20,269 nt of DNA from Lachnospiraceae bacterium. Its GTDB lineage: Bacteria > Bacillota > Clostridia > Lachnospirales > Lachnospiraceae. Positions 8,033 through 15,166 of this stretch are shown in pieces. Location: positions 1 through 20,269 of the forward strand of contig JAJQID010000019.1 of NCBI GenBank assembly GCA_021199405.1. Direction: 5' to 3'. The first letter of the stretch is position 1; each line of letters starts with the position of its first letter. The notes beneath the pieces were generated by a model that saw nothing but the letters and a program-made list of their open reading frames with translations, was not told the DNA's origin and did not search any database. Position numbers and translations under genes: made by a program.

Positions 8033-8378
8033 GGGCCAGTCAAGGTTTCGACAGGGGTCTTGCAGCTGGAGAAGCTATCCGCAGGTGATGCGTCAAATCA
8101 CAAATTAAATATAAACGCTGATAATAACGAATTAGCACTTGCCGCTTGACGCGGCTGTCTGACCTGATGCACCTGCACATCGGGACTCAGGCATCATCTA
8201 TGCAGGAAACGGCTGATATTAAGCTTTGCGTATCAGTGCCGTATCATGAAGCTACCAAAGCTTCGGGGCTGTCTGTTTCCCTGAAGCCAAGGGAAATGGG
8301 AAACCGCAATAACAGACTATGATAGTAGAAGGACAGGGAATAGGCTTTTGGACACGGGTTCGACTCCCGTCTGGTCCA
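8033..8378 (+). ncRNA. ssrA: Transfer-messenger RNA (tmRNA, ~346 nt)
   Basis: tmRNA rescues stalled ribosomes and tags the unfinished protein for proteolysis. The 5' end GGGCCAG (8033-8039) pairs with 3' CTGGTCC (8371-8377) to give a 7-bp acceptor stem with one G-U pair; A8378 is the discriminator. The 5' element AAGGTTTCGACAGGGG and the T arm CGGGTTCGACTCCCG (8355-8369) are typical. The tag reading frame is at 8117-8149. The region between (8150-8330) is rich in stems, consistent with the pseudoknots. After the discriminator the DNA reads CT rather than CCA, so the CCA end must be added enzymatically. It follows smpB, as usual in this group. Confidence 0.95.
8117..8149 (+). other. tmRNA-encoded proteolysis tag ADNNELALAA
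   Basis: From the resume codon GCT (8117) the frame reads Ala-Asp-Asn-Asn-Glu-Leu-Ala-Leu-Ala-Ala and stops at TGA (8147-8149). The hydrophobic end ALAA is the signal recognised by ClpXP-type proteases. The preceding codon AAC is in the same frame; the choice of GCT as resume codon is by analogy with other tmRNAs. Confidence 0.85.
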
Positions 8379-8386
8379 CTGAACCT

Positions 8387-8420
8387 GGGTGCGCACACGA
8401 AAACTGGCGCACCCTTTTGT
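8387..8420 (+). terminator. Intrinsic terminator of ssrA
   Basis: GGGTGCGC (8387-8394) and GCGCACCC (8407-8414) form a perfect 8-bp stem with a 12-base loop, followed by TTTTGTTGC. It begins 9 bases after the tmRNA discriminator base. Confidence 0.9.
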
Positions 8421-8451
8421 TGCTTTAATCAAGGTATCTGGTTGAAAAGAC

Positions 8452-9783
8452 ATGAATCAACTTGAAGCTGCTCATGAAAATTCCATACATACAGCTGCGG
8501 AGCAGATCAGAAAATACGCGTCTGAGGTTATGAAACTTGCACGGGACAGTATTCTGGTTCGGTTCCGCTTCCTTGACAGCGCCATTGCCCATGTTGAGGT
8601 GGAATGGGATGAAACTTCGGGCGGAGCGGCCCTTCACGGCGACAGATTATTCATCAATCCTGTCTGGCTGTTAAAATGGTATCTGGAGGAGCCGGGAATT
8701 TCTGCCAGACTTTATCTGCACTGTCTGCTTCATCTGGTATTTTTGCACGGGTTTCAGTATGAGAAGCTGGAGAGCCGTTACTGGGATCTGGCATGTGATA
8801 TCGCAGTGGAAAATATTATTCTTGAAATGAAATTTCCATCAGCGGAATTGAAAAGAGATCCGGAGCAGAGGGATTGTCTGCGGCGGATATCCATGAGAGT
8901 GCCCGCACTGACGGCGGATCAGATGTACCGGGAATTTATCGCAAACGGCTTGTCGGAGGAAGGCTGCCGGGAGTACGGCCGTCTTTTTTCGCTGGATGAC
9001 CATGAGAGCTGGCGGATTCCAAAAGAGGAGGCAAAACAGCCGGAAATGATTGTCAGTGAGGAGGATTTTAAAAAGATCGCCCGCCGGATTCGGGCGGATC
9101 TGAAATCCTTTTCCCGGAATAAGAGCGGCAGTGAAAGTTTTGAAAAAAATATGGACAGTGCCCTGAGGGAGCGGTACAATTACCGGGAAATCCTGCAGAA
9201 TTTCATGGTTTCCGGGGAGGAGATCGGGGTCAGCGATGAAGAATTTGACTACGTATACTACACATATGGACTTTCTGCTTATGGCAATATGCCGTTGGTA
9301 GAGCCCCTGGAATATAAGGAGCACAAAAAGGTCAGGGAGCTTGCGATCGCCATCGATACCTCCGCCTCCTGCCGAGGAGAGGTCGTGAGACAGTTTATTC
9401 GCAGGACATACCAGATATTGAAGGATAAGGAAAGTTTTTTCCGGAAAATCAATATCCATATCATTCAGTGTGACGCTGAAGTTCGATCAGATACTAAAAT
9501 TTCCTCTGAGGAGGATTTTGATGATTTTATGGAGCATGGGCGGCTTGCAGGCTTTGGCTCCACGGATTTTCGGCCGGTGTTTGATTATGTGGATGCGCTG
9601 AATGAGCAGGGCGAATTTGAAAATCTGGCGGGGCTGATTTATTTCACGGACGGTTACGGGATTTATCCGGAGAAAATGCCTGGATATGACGTGATTTTTG
9701 CCTTTTTAAATGAAGATGAAAACAGGGAGCCGGTGCCGCCCTGGGCGGTGAAGGTTGTGCTGGAGGACGAGCTTTATAGTTGA
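8452..9783 (+). CDS. Metallopeptidase-like VWA protein (COG3864/DUF2201 type, 443 aa)
   Basis: The N-terminal part resembles the predicted metallopeptidase domain of this family. It has HCLLHLVFLH at ~90-99 (an HxxxH pattern: H90, H94 and a further H99) and WDLACDIAVE at ~111-120, where the Asp may be the third ligand. The usual Glu of an HExxH motif is missing, so peptidase activity is uncertain. The C-terminal ~150 residues are a von Willebrand factor A domain with a metal-adhesion site: IDTSAS at ~301-306 (DxSxS), GSTDF at ~369-373, and FTDG at ~398-401. No signal peptide or TM is seen, so it is cytosolic. The MoxR ATPase gene follows 105 bases later, so they probably act as an AAA+/VWA pair. 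The ATG has only a weak ribosome site (GTTGAAAAGAC), so the start is moderately certain. The substrate is unknown. Confidence 0.82.
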   Translation: MNQLEAAHENSIHTAAEQIRKYASEVMKLARDSILVRFRFLDSAIAHVEVEWDETSGGAALHGDRLFINPVWLLKWYLEEPGISARLYLHCLLHLVFLHGFQYEKLESRYWDLACDIAVENIILEMKFPSAELKRDPEQRDCLRRISMRVPALTADQMYREFIANGLSEEGCREYGRLFSLDDHESWRIPKEEAKQPEMIVSEEDFKKIARRIRADLKSFSRNKSGSESFEKNMDSALRERYNYREILQNFMVSGEEIGVSDEEFDYVYYTYGLSAYGNMPLVEPLEYKEHKKVRELAIAIDTSASCRGEVVRQFIRRTYQILKDKESFFRKINIHIIQCDAEVRSDTKISSEEDFDDFMEHGRLAGFGSTDFRPVFDYVDALNEQGEFENLAGLIYFTDGYGIYPEKMPGYDVIFAFLNEDENREPVPPWAVKVVLEDELYS

Positions 9784-9888
9784 GAGCGGGCAGGCAAATG
9801 GAGGCTGGAAGTGAGAGAAATAGCCTGATAAATAAGAATTGAGTCTGAGTATGATTGATAGTGCAGACGGCGTCGGAGAGTGAAGCTT

Positions 9889-11379
9889 ATGAATGTGAAG
9901 GAAGCTAAAACAGATATCAAAAATACCATAGAAATTTATCTGAAAAAGGATGAGTTCGGCGATTACCGCATTCCGCTGGTACGGCAGCGGCCTATCTTTT
10001 TGCTGGGGGCGCCGGGCATCGGCAAGACGGCTATTGTGGAGCAGATCGCCCAGGAGCTCCATCTGGCGCTGGTCAGCTATTCCATGACCCATCATACCCG
10101 TCAGTCCGCTCTGGGGCTGCCCTTGATTCGGCAGAAAAATTACGGCGGGGTTTCCTATGATGTGTCGGAATACACCATGAGTGAGATCATCGCATCGGTC
10201 TATGACGCCATGGAGGAGAGCGGCATCAGGGAGGGAATTTTATTCCTGGATGAGATCAACTGCGTTTCCGAGACTCTTGCTCCCGCCATGCTGCAGTTCT
10301 TGCAGTACAAGGTGTTCGGGCGTCACCAGGTGCCGGAGGGATGGGTGATCGTGACCGCCGGAAATCCTCCTCTGTACAACAAATCCGTGCGGGAGTTTGA
10401 CGTTGTGACCATGGACCGGCTGAAGGTGATGGAGGTGGAGCCGGATTTTGCGGTGTGGAAGGAATATGCCCTGGAGAGGGGAATTCATAATGCCATCATC
10501 AGCTTCCTGGAATTAAAAAAGGAATATTTTTATCATATGGAGACTACCGGGAAGGGGCGAAGCTACGTGACGGCCCGGGGCTGGGAGGATTTCAGTCAGA
10601 TCGTTATTCTCTATGAGGAAAATAACCTGAAGATAGATGAGTCCCTGGCCGGACAGTATCTCAGAAATGATAAGATCGTCAGGGAATTCTGCGCTTATTA
10701 TGATCTGTATCAGAAATATAAAAATGATTATCAGATCAGAGACATTCTGGAGGGAAATATTTCAGAGGAGGCTCTGCAAAAGGCGCAAAATGCCGGTTTT
10801 GACGAGAGGCTGAGTCTGCTCGGCATGCTGCTTGAGCAGGTGCAGACCAAGATGCGGGAGGCAGTGCTGACCGGCGATTATTTACAGGAGCTGATGCCTC
10901 TTCTGCGTTCTTTGAAGCAAACGCCGGAGATGTCTCAGAGGCTGGAGCAGCTGACGGAAGCGAGAGAGAAGCTTCTGCACAATCTGGAGGCAGCCAATAC
11001 GCTTTCTCAAACGGAAAAAACAAAGCATCGCCGGGTCATCGGCTTTCTTGGTCAGGCACAGAGGCTGTCGCTTACTGCCGGAAATCCCGGGGACGCCTTT
11101 GCTGCGGTCAAAGAGAAATTTGATGCGGAGGTGTGTAAACTCCAGGAGAATGTCAGCAGACTGGACAGCCAGACTGTTCATCTGTTTTCCTTTGTGGAGA
11201 GCGCCTTCGGGCAGGGAAATGAGATGCTGATTCTGGTGACGGAGCTGACGGTCAACCAGTACAGCTCCCGCTATATTGCCGTGTATGGCTGCGAACCCTA
11301 CAAACGCCACAGTGATGTCCTGATGCTGGATGAACGTCAGAACCGGATGCGGGAAAACATGAAAAAGCTGGAATTGTAA
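9889..11379 (+). CDS. MoxR-family AAA+ ATPase (496 aa)
   Basis: MoxR-type AAA+ proteins act as chaperone-like ATPases, usually with a VWA partner, to mature or remodel target complexes. From the ATG at 9889: Walker A GAPGIGKT at ~40-47, Walker B ILFLDEIN at ~117-124, a sensor-1-like segment VTAGNPP and a following MDRLKV stretch with a conserved Arg. The C-terminal ~200 residues are mainly helical and charged, with no domain I recognise. The ATG at 9889 is preferred over an in-frame GTG at 9880 because GGAGAG lies at 9875-9880, at proper spacing to the ATG. The upstream VWA gene is the obvious partner. A RavA-ViaA-like role is an analogy from family knowledge, not shown here. Confidence 0.85.
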   Translation: MNVKEAKTDIKNTIEIYLKKDEFGDYRIPLVRQRPIFLLGAPGIGKTAIVEQIAQELHLALVSYSMTHHTRQSALGLPLIRQKNYGGVSYDVSEYTMSEIIASVYDAMEESGIREGILFLDEINCVSETLAPAMLQFLQYKVFGRHQVPEGWVIVTAGNPPLYNKSVREFDVVTMDRLKVMEVEPDFAVWKEYALERGIHNAIISFLELKKEYFYHMETTGKGRSYVTARGWEDFSQIVILYEENNLKIDESLAGQYLRNDKIVREFCAYYDLYQKYKNDYQIRDILEGNISEEALQKAQNAGFDERLSLLGMLLEQVQTKMREAVLTGDYLQELMPLLRSLKQTPEMSQRLEQLTEAREKLLHNLEAANTLSQTEKTKHRRVIGFLGQAQRLSLTAGNPGDAFAAVKEKFDAEVCKLQENVSRLDSQTVHLFSFVESAFGQGNEMLILVTELTVNQYSSRYIAVYGCEPYKRHSDVLMLDERQNRMRENMKKLEL

Positions 11380-11386
11380 AGTCTTG

Positions 11387-11433
11387 CTGAATATAAGATG
11401 CAGATTATCTGATGGAAATATTCAGCAGATAAT
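11387..11433. repeat. Two interleaved inverted repeats between convergent genes
   Basis: CTGAATAT (11387-11394) pairs with ATATTCAG (11418-11425), and ATTATCTG (11404-11411) pairs with CAGATAAT (11426-11433). The order is a-b-a'-b', so the two 8-bp stems either form a pseudoknot or exclude each other. There is no T tract on the plus side. This fills the 56-base gap between the MoxR gene and the convergent HAD gene. Confidence 0.55.
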
Positions 11434-11435
11434 GG

Positions 11436-12275
11436 TTACAGGGGCAGCTGGTTCAGCAGCTTTGCCATGCCGTCGGAATCCGGCGGCAGAAATTCTCCGT
11501 CTGCCACCGCCTTCAGAGAGTCCGGGGACTCGGAGCAGGCGTAGCTGTGGCCGCAGACCTCAAGCATTTCATAATCATTCATGCTGTCCCCGAAGCCGTA
11601 GCTGTCTGCCAGGGGAATGCCATAGTAATCACAGAGAAATTTCACTGCGTGGCCTTTGGTGCAGCTTTTCTGAATCAGCTCGCCGTGGGCAAATTTGCTC
11701 CGGAAGCGGTCAAAGGTCACGATATGGTAGTGTTCCTCCAGAAAGGGCAGGCAGTTTTCAAATTTCCCGGTATCCTGAGCCATATAGGACAGTTTGGGAA
11801 CGGGAACTGTGTCTATGTCGAACTGGTCTAAGGGGACGGTGACAAAGGTTTTGCGCAGATCCTCAAAGCGGCGCAGCATTTCCAGATTATTTTTCAGATT
11901 GGAGAGTTCCATCTGCAGGAACATGGCCGCAGATTTGGTGTGCTGGTAGACGGCGTTTTCCGTCTCCAGGGTCGGATAGACGTCATTCTCCTCAAACAGC
12001 TGCAGGGTCTGCTTCAGCAGCTCTTTATCAATGCAGTTTTCGTAAATCTTTTCCTTCCCAACGTAAATAAAGCTGCCGGCGGAGGCGATGACGCCGGTGA
12101 AGCCGCTTTCCCAGAGATATTTGTCGATACTGACGGGAGCGCGGCCGGTGCAGATGAAAATCAGATGTCCCTGCTCCTTCAGGCGCAGGATGGCGTCCAG
12201 ATTGGCCTGGCGCAGCTTTCTGGAGTCGCCCACGATGGTGCCGTCGATGTCGAAGAAAAAGATTTTTCTGTTCAT
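11436..12275 (-). CDS. Cof-type HAD-IIB phosphatase (279 aa)
   Basis: This cytosolic haloacid dehalogenase-superfamily hydrolase of the Cof/IIB class dephosphorylates small phosphorylated metabolites such as sugar phosphates; the substrate cannot be read from sequence. All four motifs are present: FDIDGT (D9 nucleophile, D11 acid/base), CTGR (T43), K207 in SCTKGHAVK, and GFGDSMND at ~227-234 (metal-binding acids). The IIB cap lies between motifs II and III, and length is normal. It is the only plus-strand-opposed gene in the window and runs alone, convergent with the MoxR gene and divergent from the metal efflux operon. The ATG is the first possible start after an in-frame stop. Its ribosome site (AAAGGA) is 13 bases away, which is long. 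Confidence 0.93.
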   Translation of the reverse strand: MNRKIFFFDIDGTIVGDSRKLRQANLDAILRLKEQGHLIFICTGRAPVSIDKYLWESGFTGVIASAGSFIYVGKEKIYENCIDKELLKQTLQLFEENDVYPTLETENAVYQHTKSAAMFLQMELSNLKNNLEMLRRFEDLRKTFVTVPLDQFDIDTVPVPKLSYMAQDTGKFENCLPFLEEHYHIVTFDRFRSKFAHGELIQKSCTKGHAVKFLCDYYGIPLADSYGFGDSMNDYEMLEVCGHSYACSESPDSLKAVADGEFLPPDSDGMAKLLNQLPL

Positions 12276-12313
12276 ACGATGTCATATATCCTTTCGTTTT
12301 TAAGTTCCTTGGT

Positions 12314-12319
12314 ATTCTA
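12314..12319 (-). promoter_or_regulatory. Possible extended -10 for the HAD gene
   Basis: Read on the minus strand, TGTTAGAAT contains TAGAAT with an upstream TGn. This gives a start near 12307 and a leader of ~30 bases. No convincing -35 is seen 17 bases upstream. Confidence 0.35.
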
Positions 12320-12404
12320 ACATAAATCTCCGGTAAACAAAATAGAATTCTTGTAAAATCTGAAGAGGAAGCTGATGGAATTTTTATAAAAGTAAAAAAT
12401 GATA

Positions 12405-12433
12405 TTGACAATAGATGTAATAAGGAATATTAT
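12405..12433 (+). promoter_or_regulatory. Strong sigma-A promoter of the metal efflux operon
   Basis: A perfect TTGACA (12405-12410), a 17-base spacer and TATTAT (12428-12433) are present, with transcription expected from about 12440. Such a near-consensus promoter fits a gene set held off by a repressor. Confidence 0.8.
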
Positions 12434-12435
12434 GT

Positions 12436-12459
12436 TCATATAAACAAATAAGAATATGA
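12436..12459 (+). promoter_or_regulatory. Candidate ArsR/SmtB-type operator
   Basis: TCATAT (12436-12441) and ATATGA (12454-12459) form a dyad separated by 12 AT-rich bases. It overlaps the expected transcription start just downstream of the -10. The half site TGTTCATAT (12433-12441) resembles the TGTTCATAT half sites of known SmtB/ZiaR operators, while the right half is less conserved. Binding by the adjacent repressor is inferred. Confidence 0.5.
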
Positions 12460-12534
12460 GAAAATGTAAAAATGAACATCGAAGAGGGCAGAGAATCTGT
12501 CATCAAAGCTCTTCGGGAAAGGAGAAGCCGCTTT

Positions 12535-12897
12535 ATGTCAGAGCAGGAAAAGAAAAACGAGAGCGATTTTCTGGCGGCCCACGAGGACGTGGTCAGGAAG
12601 GTGCTGGAGGATCAGCCGGCGGAGGAGTATCTGTATGATCTGGCGGAGCTGTTCAAGGTCTTTGGGGATACCACCCGCATTCGTATCCTGTATGCGCTGT
12701 TTGTCAGCGAGCTGTGTGTGGGGGATATCGCCCAGCTGCTGAATTTGAGCCAGCCGGCGGTGAGCCATCAGCTGAAGATCCTGAAGGACGCCAAGCTGGT
12801 GAAATTCCGCCGGGAGGGAAAGATTATTTTTTATTCGCTGGACGACGACCATGTGCGCACCATTATGAGTATGGGTATGGAGCATGTGGAGGAGTAA
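12535..12897 (+). CDS. ArsR/SmtB-family metal-sensing repressor (120 aa)
   Basis: This winged-helix repressor releases DNA when it binds metal. The recognition region SQPAVSHQLKILK and the wing FRREGKIIFYSL are clear. The alpha-5 metal site is complete: D-x-H-x10-H-x2-E in the last 17 residues, the pattern of CadC, CzrA and SmtB zinc sites. The alpha-3 element reads ELCVGD with one Cys, as in SmtB, instead of the CVC pair of cadmium/lead-sensing CadC. The N-terminus has no Cys. This favours zinc over cadmium or lead as inducer. I chose the ATG at 12535 (AAAGGAG at 12518-12524, family-like length). An in-frame ATG at 12472 would add 21 residues but lacks a ribosome site. It heads the operon with the HMA protein and efflux ATPase, and the operator lies in front. 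Confidence 0.92.
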   Translation: MSEQEKKNESDFLAAHEDVVRKVLEDQPAEEYLYDLAELFKVFGDTTRIRILYALFVSELCVGDIAQLLNLSQPAVSHQLKILKDAKLVKFRREGKIIFYSLDDDHVRTIMSMGMEHVEE

Positions 12898-12917
12898 TTA
12901 AAAAGGAGATCAATCAG

Positions 12918-13136
12918 ATGAAAAAGACCTACAAGGTAGATGTTGACTGCGCCAACTGCGCCGCGAAAATGGAGACAGCCGTAAAAGAAACCGCCGGCGT
13001 GAAGGACGCTTCCCTGAGCTTTATGACCTTAAAATTAAAGGTGGAGTTTGAGGACGGGGCGGACGTGGACGCGGTGATGAAGCAGGCTCGCGCCAACTGC
13101 AAAAAGGTGGAGGACGACTGCGAGATCTTCCTGTAA
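12918..13136 (+). CDS. Free-standing heavy-metal-associated (HMA) domain protein (72 aa)
   Basis: This is a single ferredoxin-like metal-binding domain that probably hands metal to, or regulates, the efflux ATPase next door. The binding loop VDCANC (C11, C14) has Asp before the first Cys, as in the Zn/Cd/Pb-binding domains of ZntA-type pumps, rather than the Thr/His of copper chaperones. Two further cysteines (C61, C68) and acidic residues lie near the C-terminus and may add ligands. The ATG at 12918 follows AAAAGGAG at 12901-12908. It starts 20 bases after the repressor stop and ends 10 bases before the ATPase. The ATPase lacks its own HMA domain, so this gene looks like that domain encoded separately. 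Confidence 0.9.
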   Translation: MKKTYKVDVDCANCAAKMETAVKETAGVKDASLSFMTLKLKVEFEDGADVDAVMKQARANCKKVEDDCEIFL

Positions 13137-13146
13137 GAGGCAACCT

Positions 13147-15045
13147 ATGAACAAAAAGCAGAAAAACACATTATACAGAATCATCGCCTCCTTCGCGGCG
13201 CTGGTCATTATCACCATCCTTTGCAGGCTCGTGGCGCTGCCGGCTCTGCTTCAGGGTGTACTGTACCTGATTCCCTATCTGATCATCGGCTATGATATCC
13301 TGCGCAAGGCCTGGAAGGGTATTTTAAATCACCAGGTATTTGACGAGAACTTTCTGATGGCGGTGGCCACGGTGGGCGCATTCCTTCTGGGGGAGTACAC
13401 GGAAGGAGCTGCGGTCATGCTTTTTTATCAGATCGGAGAGCTCTTCCAGAGTGTGGCCGTGGGGAAAAGCCGACAGAACATCGCAGCTCTCATGGATATC
13501 CGTCCGGACTATGCCAATCTCTGGACGGATGGGCATACGGAAAAGGTAGATCCGGATGAGGTGGAGATCGGCTCCGTGATTGTGGTCAATCCCGGGGAAA
13601 AGATACCCATCGACGGCACCGTGATTGAGGGCAGGACCAGCCTGGACACCAGCGCCCTGACCGGAGAGAGTGTGCCCAGAGAGGCGGCGGCAGGCGATCA
13701 GGTCATCAGCGGCTGCATCAACATGACCGGCGTCATTCATGTGCGGACCAGTAAGGAATTCGGGGAATCCACTGTCTCCAAAATTCTGGATCTGGTGGAA
13801 AATTCCAGCATGAAAAAAGCCCGGGCGGAGAATTTTATCACCCGCTTCGCCAGATATTACACTCCGGCGGTGTGCTATGGGGCGCTGGCGCTGGCCGTGC
13901 TTCCTCCGATCTTTTTGCTGCTGACAGGATCTGTGAGCGGTGCGCAGCTCTGGCCGGTCTGGGCAGACTGGATTACCCGGGCGCTGACCTTCCTGGTCAT
14001 CAGCTGCCCCTGTGCGCTGGTGATTTCCATTCCCTTAAGCTTTTTTGGAGGCATTGGCTGCGCTTCTTCTAAAGGGATTCTGGTGAAGGGCTCCAACTAT
14101 CTGGAGGCTCTTGCGGATACAAAATATGTGGTCTTTGATAAGACAGGCACCCTGACAAAGGGGGTGTTTGAGGTGACGGACATTACCCCTGCGGAAGGCT
14201 TTGACAGGGCGGAGCTTTTAAAGGCCGCAGCTTATGCGGAGAGCGCTTCCGGCCATCCCATCAGCTTAAGCCTGCAGAGGGCCTACGGCGAGAGGATTGA
14301 TACAAACCGGGTGAAGGACATTCAGGAGCTGGCGGGCCATGGCGTCAGGGCGGTTGTGGACGGCAGAGCTGTGCTGGCAGGAAACGCCAGGCTGATGGAG
14401 GCGGAGCAGATTACATACACGCCGTCATCTCAGGAGGGCACGGTGGTCTATGTGGCTGTGGATTCTGATTATGCGGGCTGTATTGTGATTTCCGATGTGG
14501 TCAAGCCCACGGCGCAGAAGGCTCTTCAGTCCCTGAAGAATAACGGCGTGAAGCAGACGGTTATGCTGACCGGCGACTCAAAGAGCGCCGCCCGGAGGGT
14601 GGCGGACGAGCTGGGGGTGGATGAGGTGAAAAGCGAGCTTCTGCCGGCGGATAAGGTGGCGGAGGTGGAAAGGCTTCTGGCACAGAAGGAAGAGAAGGAA
14701 AGGCTGGCCTTTGTGGGCGACGGCATCAACGACGCTCCGGTGCTGTCCCGGGCGGACGTGGGTATCGCCATGGGCGCGCTGGGAAGCGATGCGGCCATTG
14801 AGGCGGCGGACATTGTGCTGATGGACGACGACCCGGCCAAGATCGCCCTCGCCATGAAGATTTCCGTGAGGACCCTGCGGATTGTCCGGCAGAATATTGT
14901 CTTTGCCCTTGCAGTGAAGGCGGTCTGTCTGGTGCTGAGCGCTCTTGGAATGGCGGGCATGTGGCTTGCAATTTTTGCGGATGTGGGGGTTATGGTGCTG
15001 GCGGTTTTAAATGCCACCCGGGCGTTAAGAATAAAAGCGGACTGA
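13147..15045 (+). CDS. P1B-type Zn/Cd/Pb-exporting ATPase without N-terminal HMA domain (632 aa)
   Basis: This heavy-metal pump uses ATP to export divalent soft metals. The protein starts almost directly with membrane helices. It then shows the actuator motif TGES (~172-175), the membrane CPC site (~287-289), the phosphorylation motif DKTGTLT (D331), the P1B-specific SGHP (~368-371) and the hinge GDGINDAP. The last helices carry a Lys in M7 (ALAVKAV) and an Asp in M8 (FADVGVMVLAVLNATRAL), the pattern of the zinc/cadmium/lead subgroup (ZntA, CadA) rather than copper pumps. The usual N-terminal HMA domain is absent and is encoded by the preceding gene. The ATG follows AGAGG at 13136-13140. A terminator overlaps the stop codon and ends the operon. 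Confidence 0.95.
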   Translation: MNKKQKNTLYRIIASFAALVIITILCRLVALPALLQGVLYLIPYLIIGYDILRKAWKGILNHQVFDENFLMAVATVGAFLLGEYTEGAAVMLFYQIGELFQSVAVGKSRQNIAALMDIRPDYANLWTDGHTEKVDPDEVEIGSVIVVNPGEKIPIDGTVIEGRTSLDTSALTGESVPREAAAGDQVISGCINMTGVIHVRTSKEFGESTVSKILDLVENSSMKKARAENFITRFARYYTPAVCYGALALAVLPPIFLLLTGSVSGAQLWPVWADWITRALTFLVISCPCALVISIPLSFFGGIGCASSKGILVKGSNYLEALADTKYVVFDKTGTLTKGVFEVTDITPAEGFDRAELLKAAAYAESASGHPISLSLQRAYGERIDTNRVKDIQELAGHGVRAVVDGRAVLAGNARLMEAEQITYTPSSQEGTVVYVAVDSDYAGCIVISDVVKPTAQKALQSLKNNGVKQTVMLTGDSKSAARRVADELGVDEVKSELLPADKVAEVERLLAQKEEKERLAFVGDGINDAPVLSRADVGIAMGALGSDAAIEAADIVLMDDDPAKIALAMKISVRTLRIVRQNIVFALAVKAVCLVLSALGMAGMWLAIFADVGVMVLAVLNATRALRIKAD

Positions 15046-15072
15046 AAAAAGCGGACGAAGGTCCGCTTTTTT
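15045..15072. terminator. Bidirectional-looking terminator of the metal efflux operon
   Basis: AAAAAAGCGGAC (15045-15056) and GTCCGCTTTTTT (15061-15072) form a perfect 12-bp stem with a GAAG tetraloop and T6 at the 3' side. The A6 on the other arm gives a T tract on the minus strand as well. It begins at the last base of the ATPase stop codon. Confidence 0.93.
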
Positions 15073-15095
15073 CATAAATGTTTCACAAATCTGCG

Positions 15096-15124
15096 TTCCG
15101 CTTTCCGGAAAGTTATGGTATACT
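15096..15124 (+). promoter_or_regulatory. Extended -10 promoter of the ParB-like/BMP gene
   Basis: TGGTATACT (15116-15124) is a good extended -10 (TATACT at 15119-15124). The -35 position 17 bases upstream reads TTCCGC, a weak match. The spacer contains a 12-base perfect palindrome, CTTTCCGGAAAG (15101-15112), a plausible regulator site. Start is expected near 15131, giving an ~85-base leader. Confidence 0.6.
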
Positions 15125-15136
15125 ACATCTGAATAT

Positions 15137-15165
15137 ATAGTAAACGACATTATGTTGTTTACTAT
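15137..15165 (+). promoter_or_regulatory. Strong dyad in the leader of the ParB-like/BMP gene
   Basis: ATAGTAAAC (15137-15145) and GTTTACTAT (15157-15165) pair perfectly over 9 bp. The stem continues through one G-T pair and two more pairs to an ATTAT loop. It lies at about +7 to +35 relative to the inferred start, where it could be a repressor operator in DNA or a leader hairpin in RNA. Confidence 0.6.
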
Positions 15166-15166
15166 T

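Noticed and set aside
8355..8451. Possible integration (attachment) site at the 3' end of ssrA
   Set aside because: ssrA is a known hotspot, but no integrase and no second copy of the 3' end was seen, and the next genes look chromosomal.
8244..8453. Minus-strand frame over the 3' half of tmRNA
   Set aside because: It overlaps a functional RNA with clear acceptor-stem and T-arm pairing.
11384..11842. Plus-strand frame of 152 codons downstream of the MoxR gene
   Set aside because: It lies opposite the HAD phosphatase gene, which has all four catalytic motifs; the plus-strand translation is Ser/Arg/Cys-rich and unstructured.
12714..12917. N-terminal extension of the HMA protein frame overlapping the repressor gene
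   Set aside because: The overlapped part is the shadow of the repressor; a strong ribosome site precedes the ATG at 12918.
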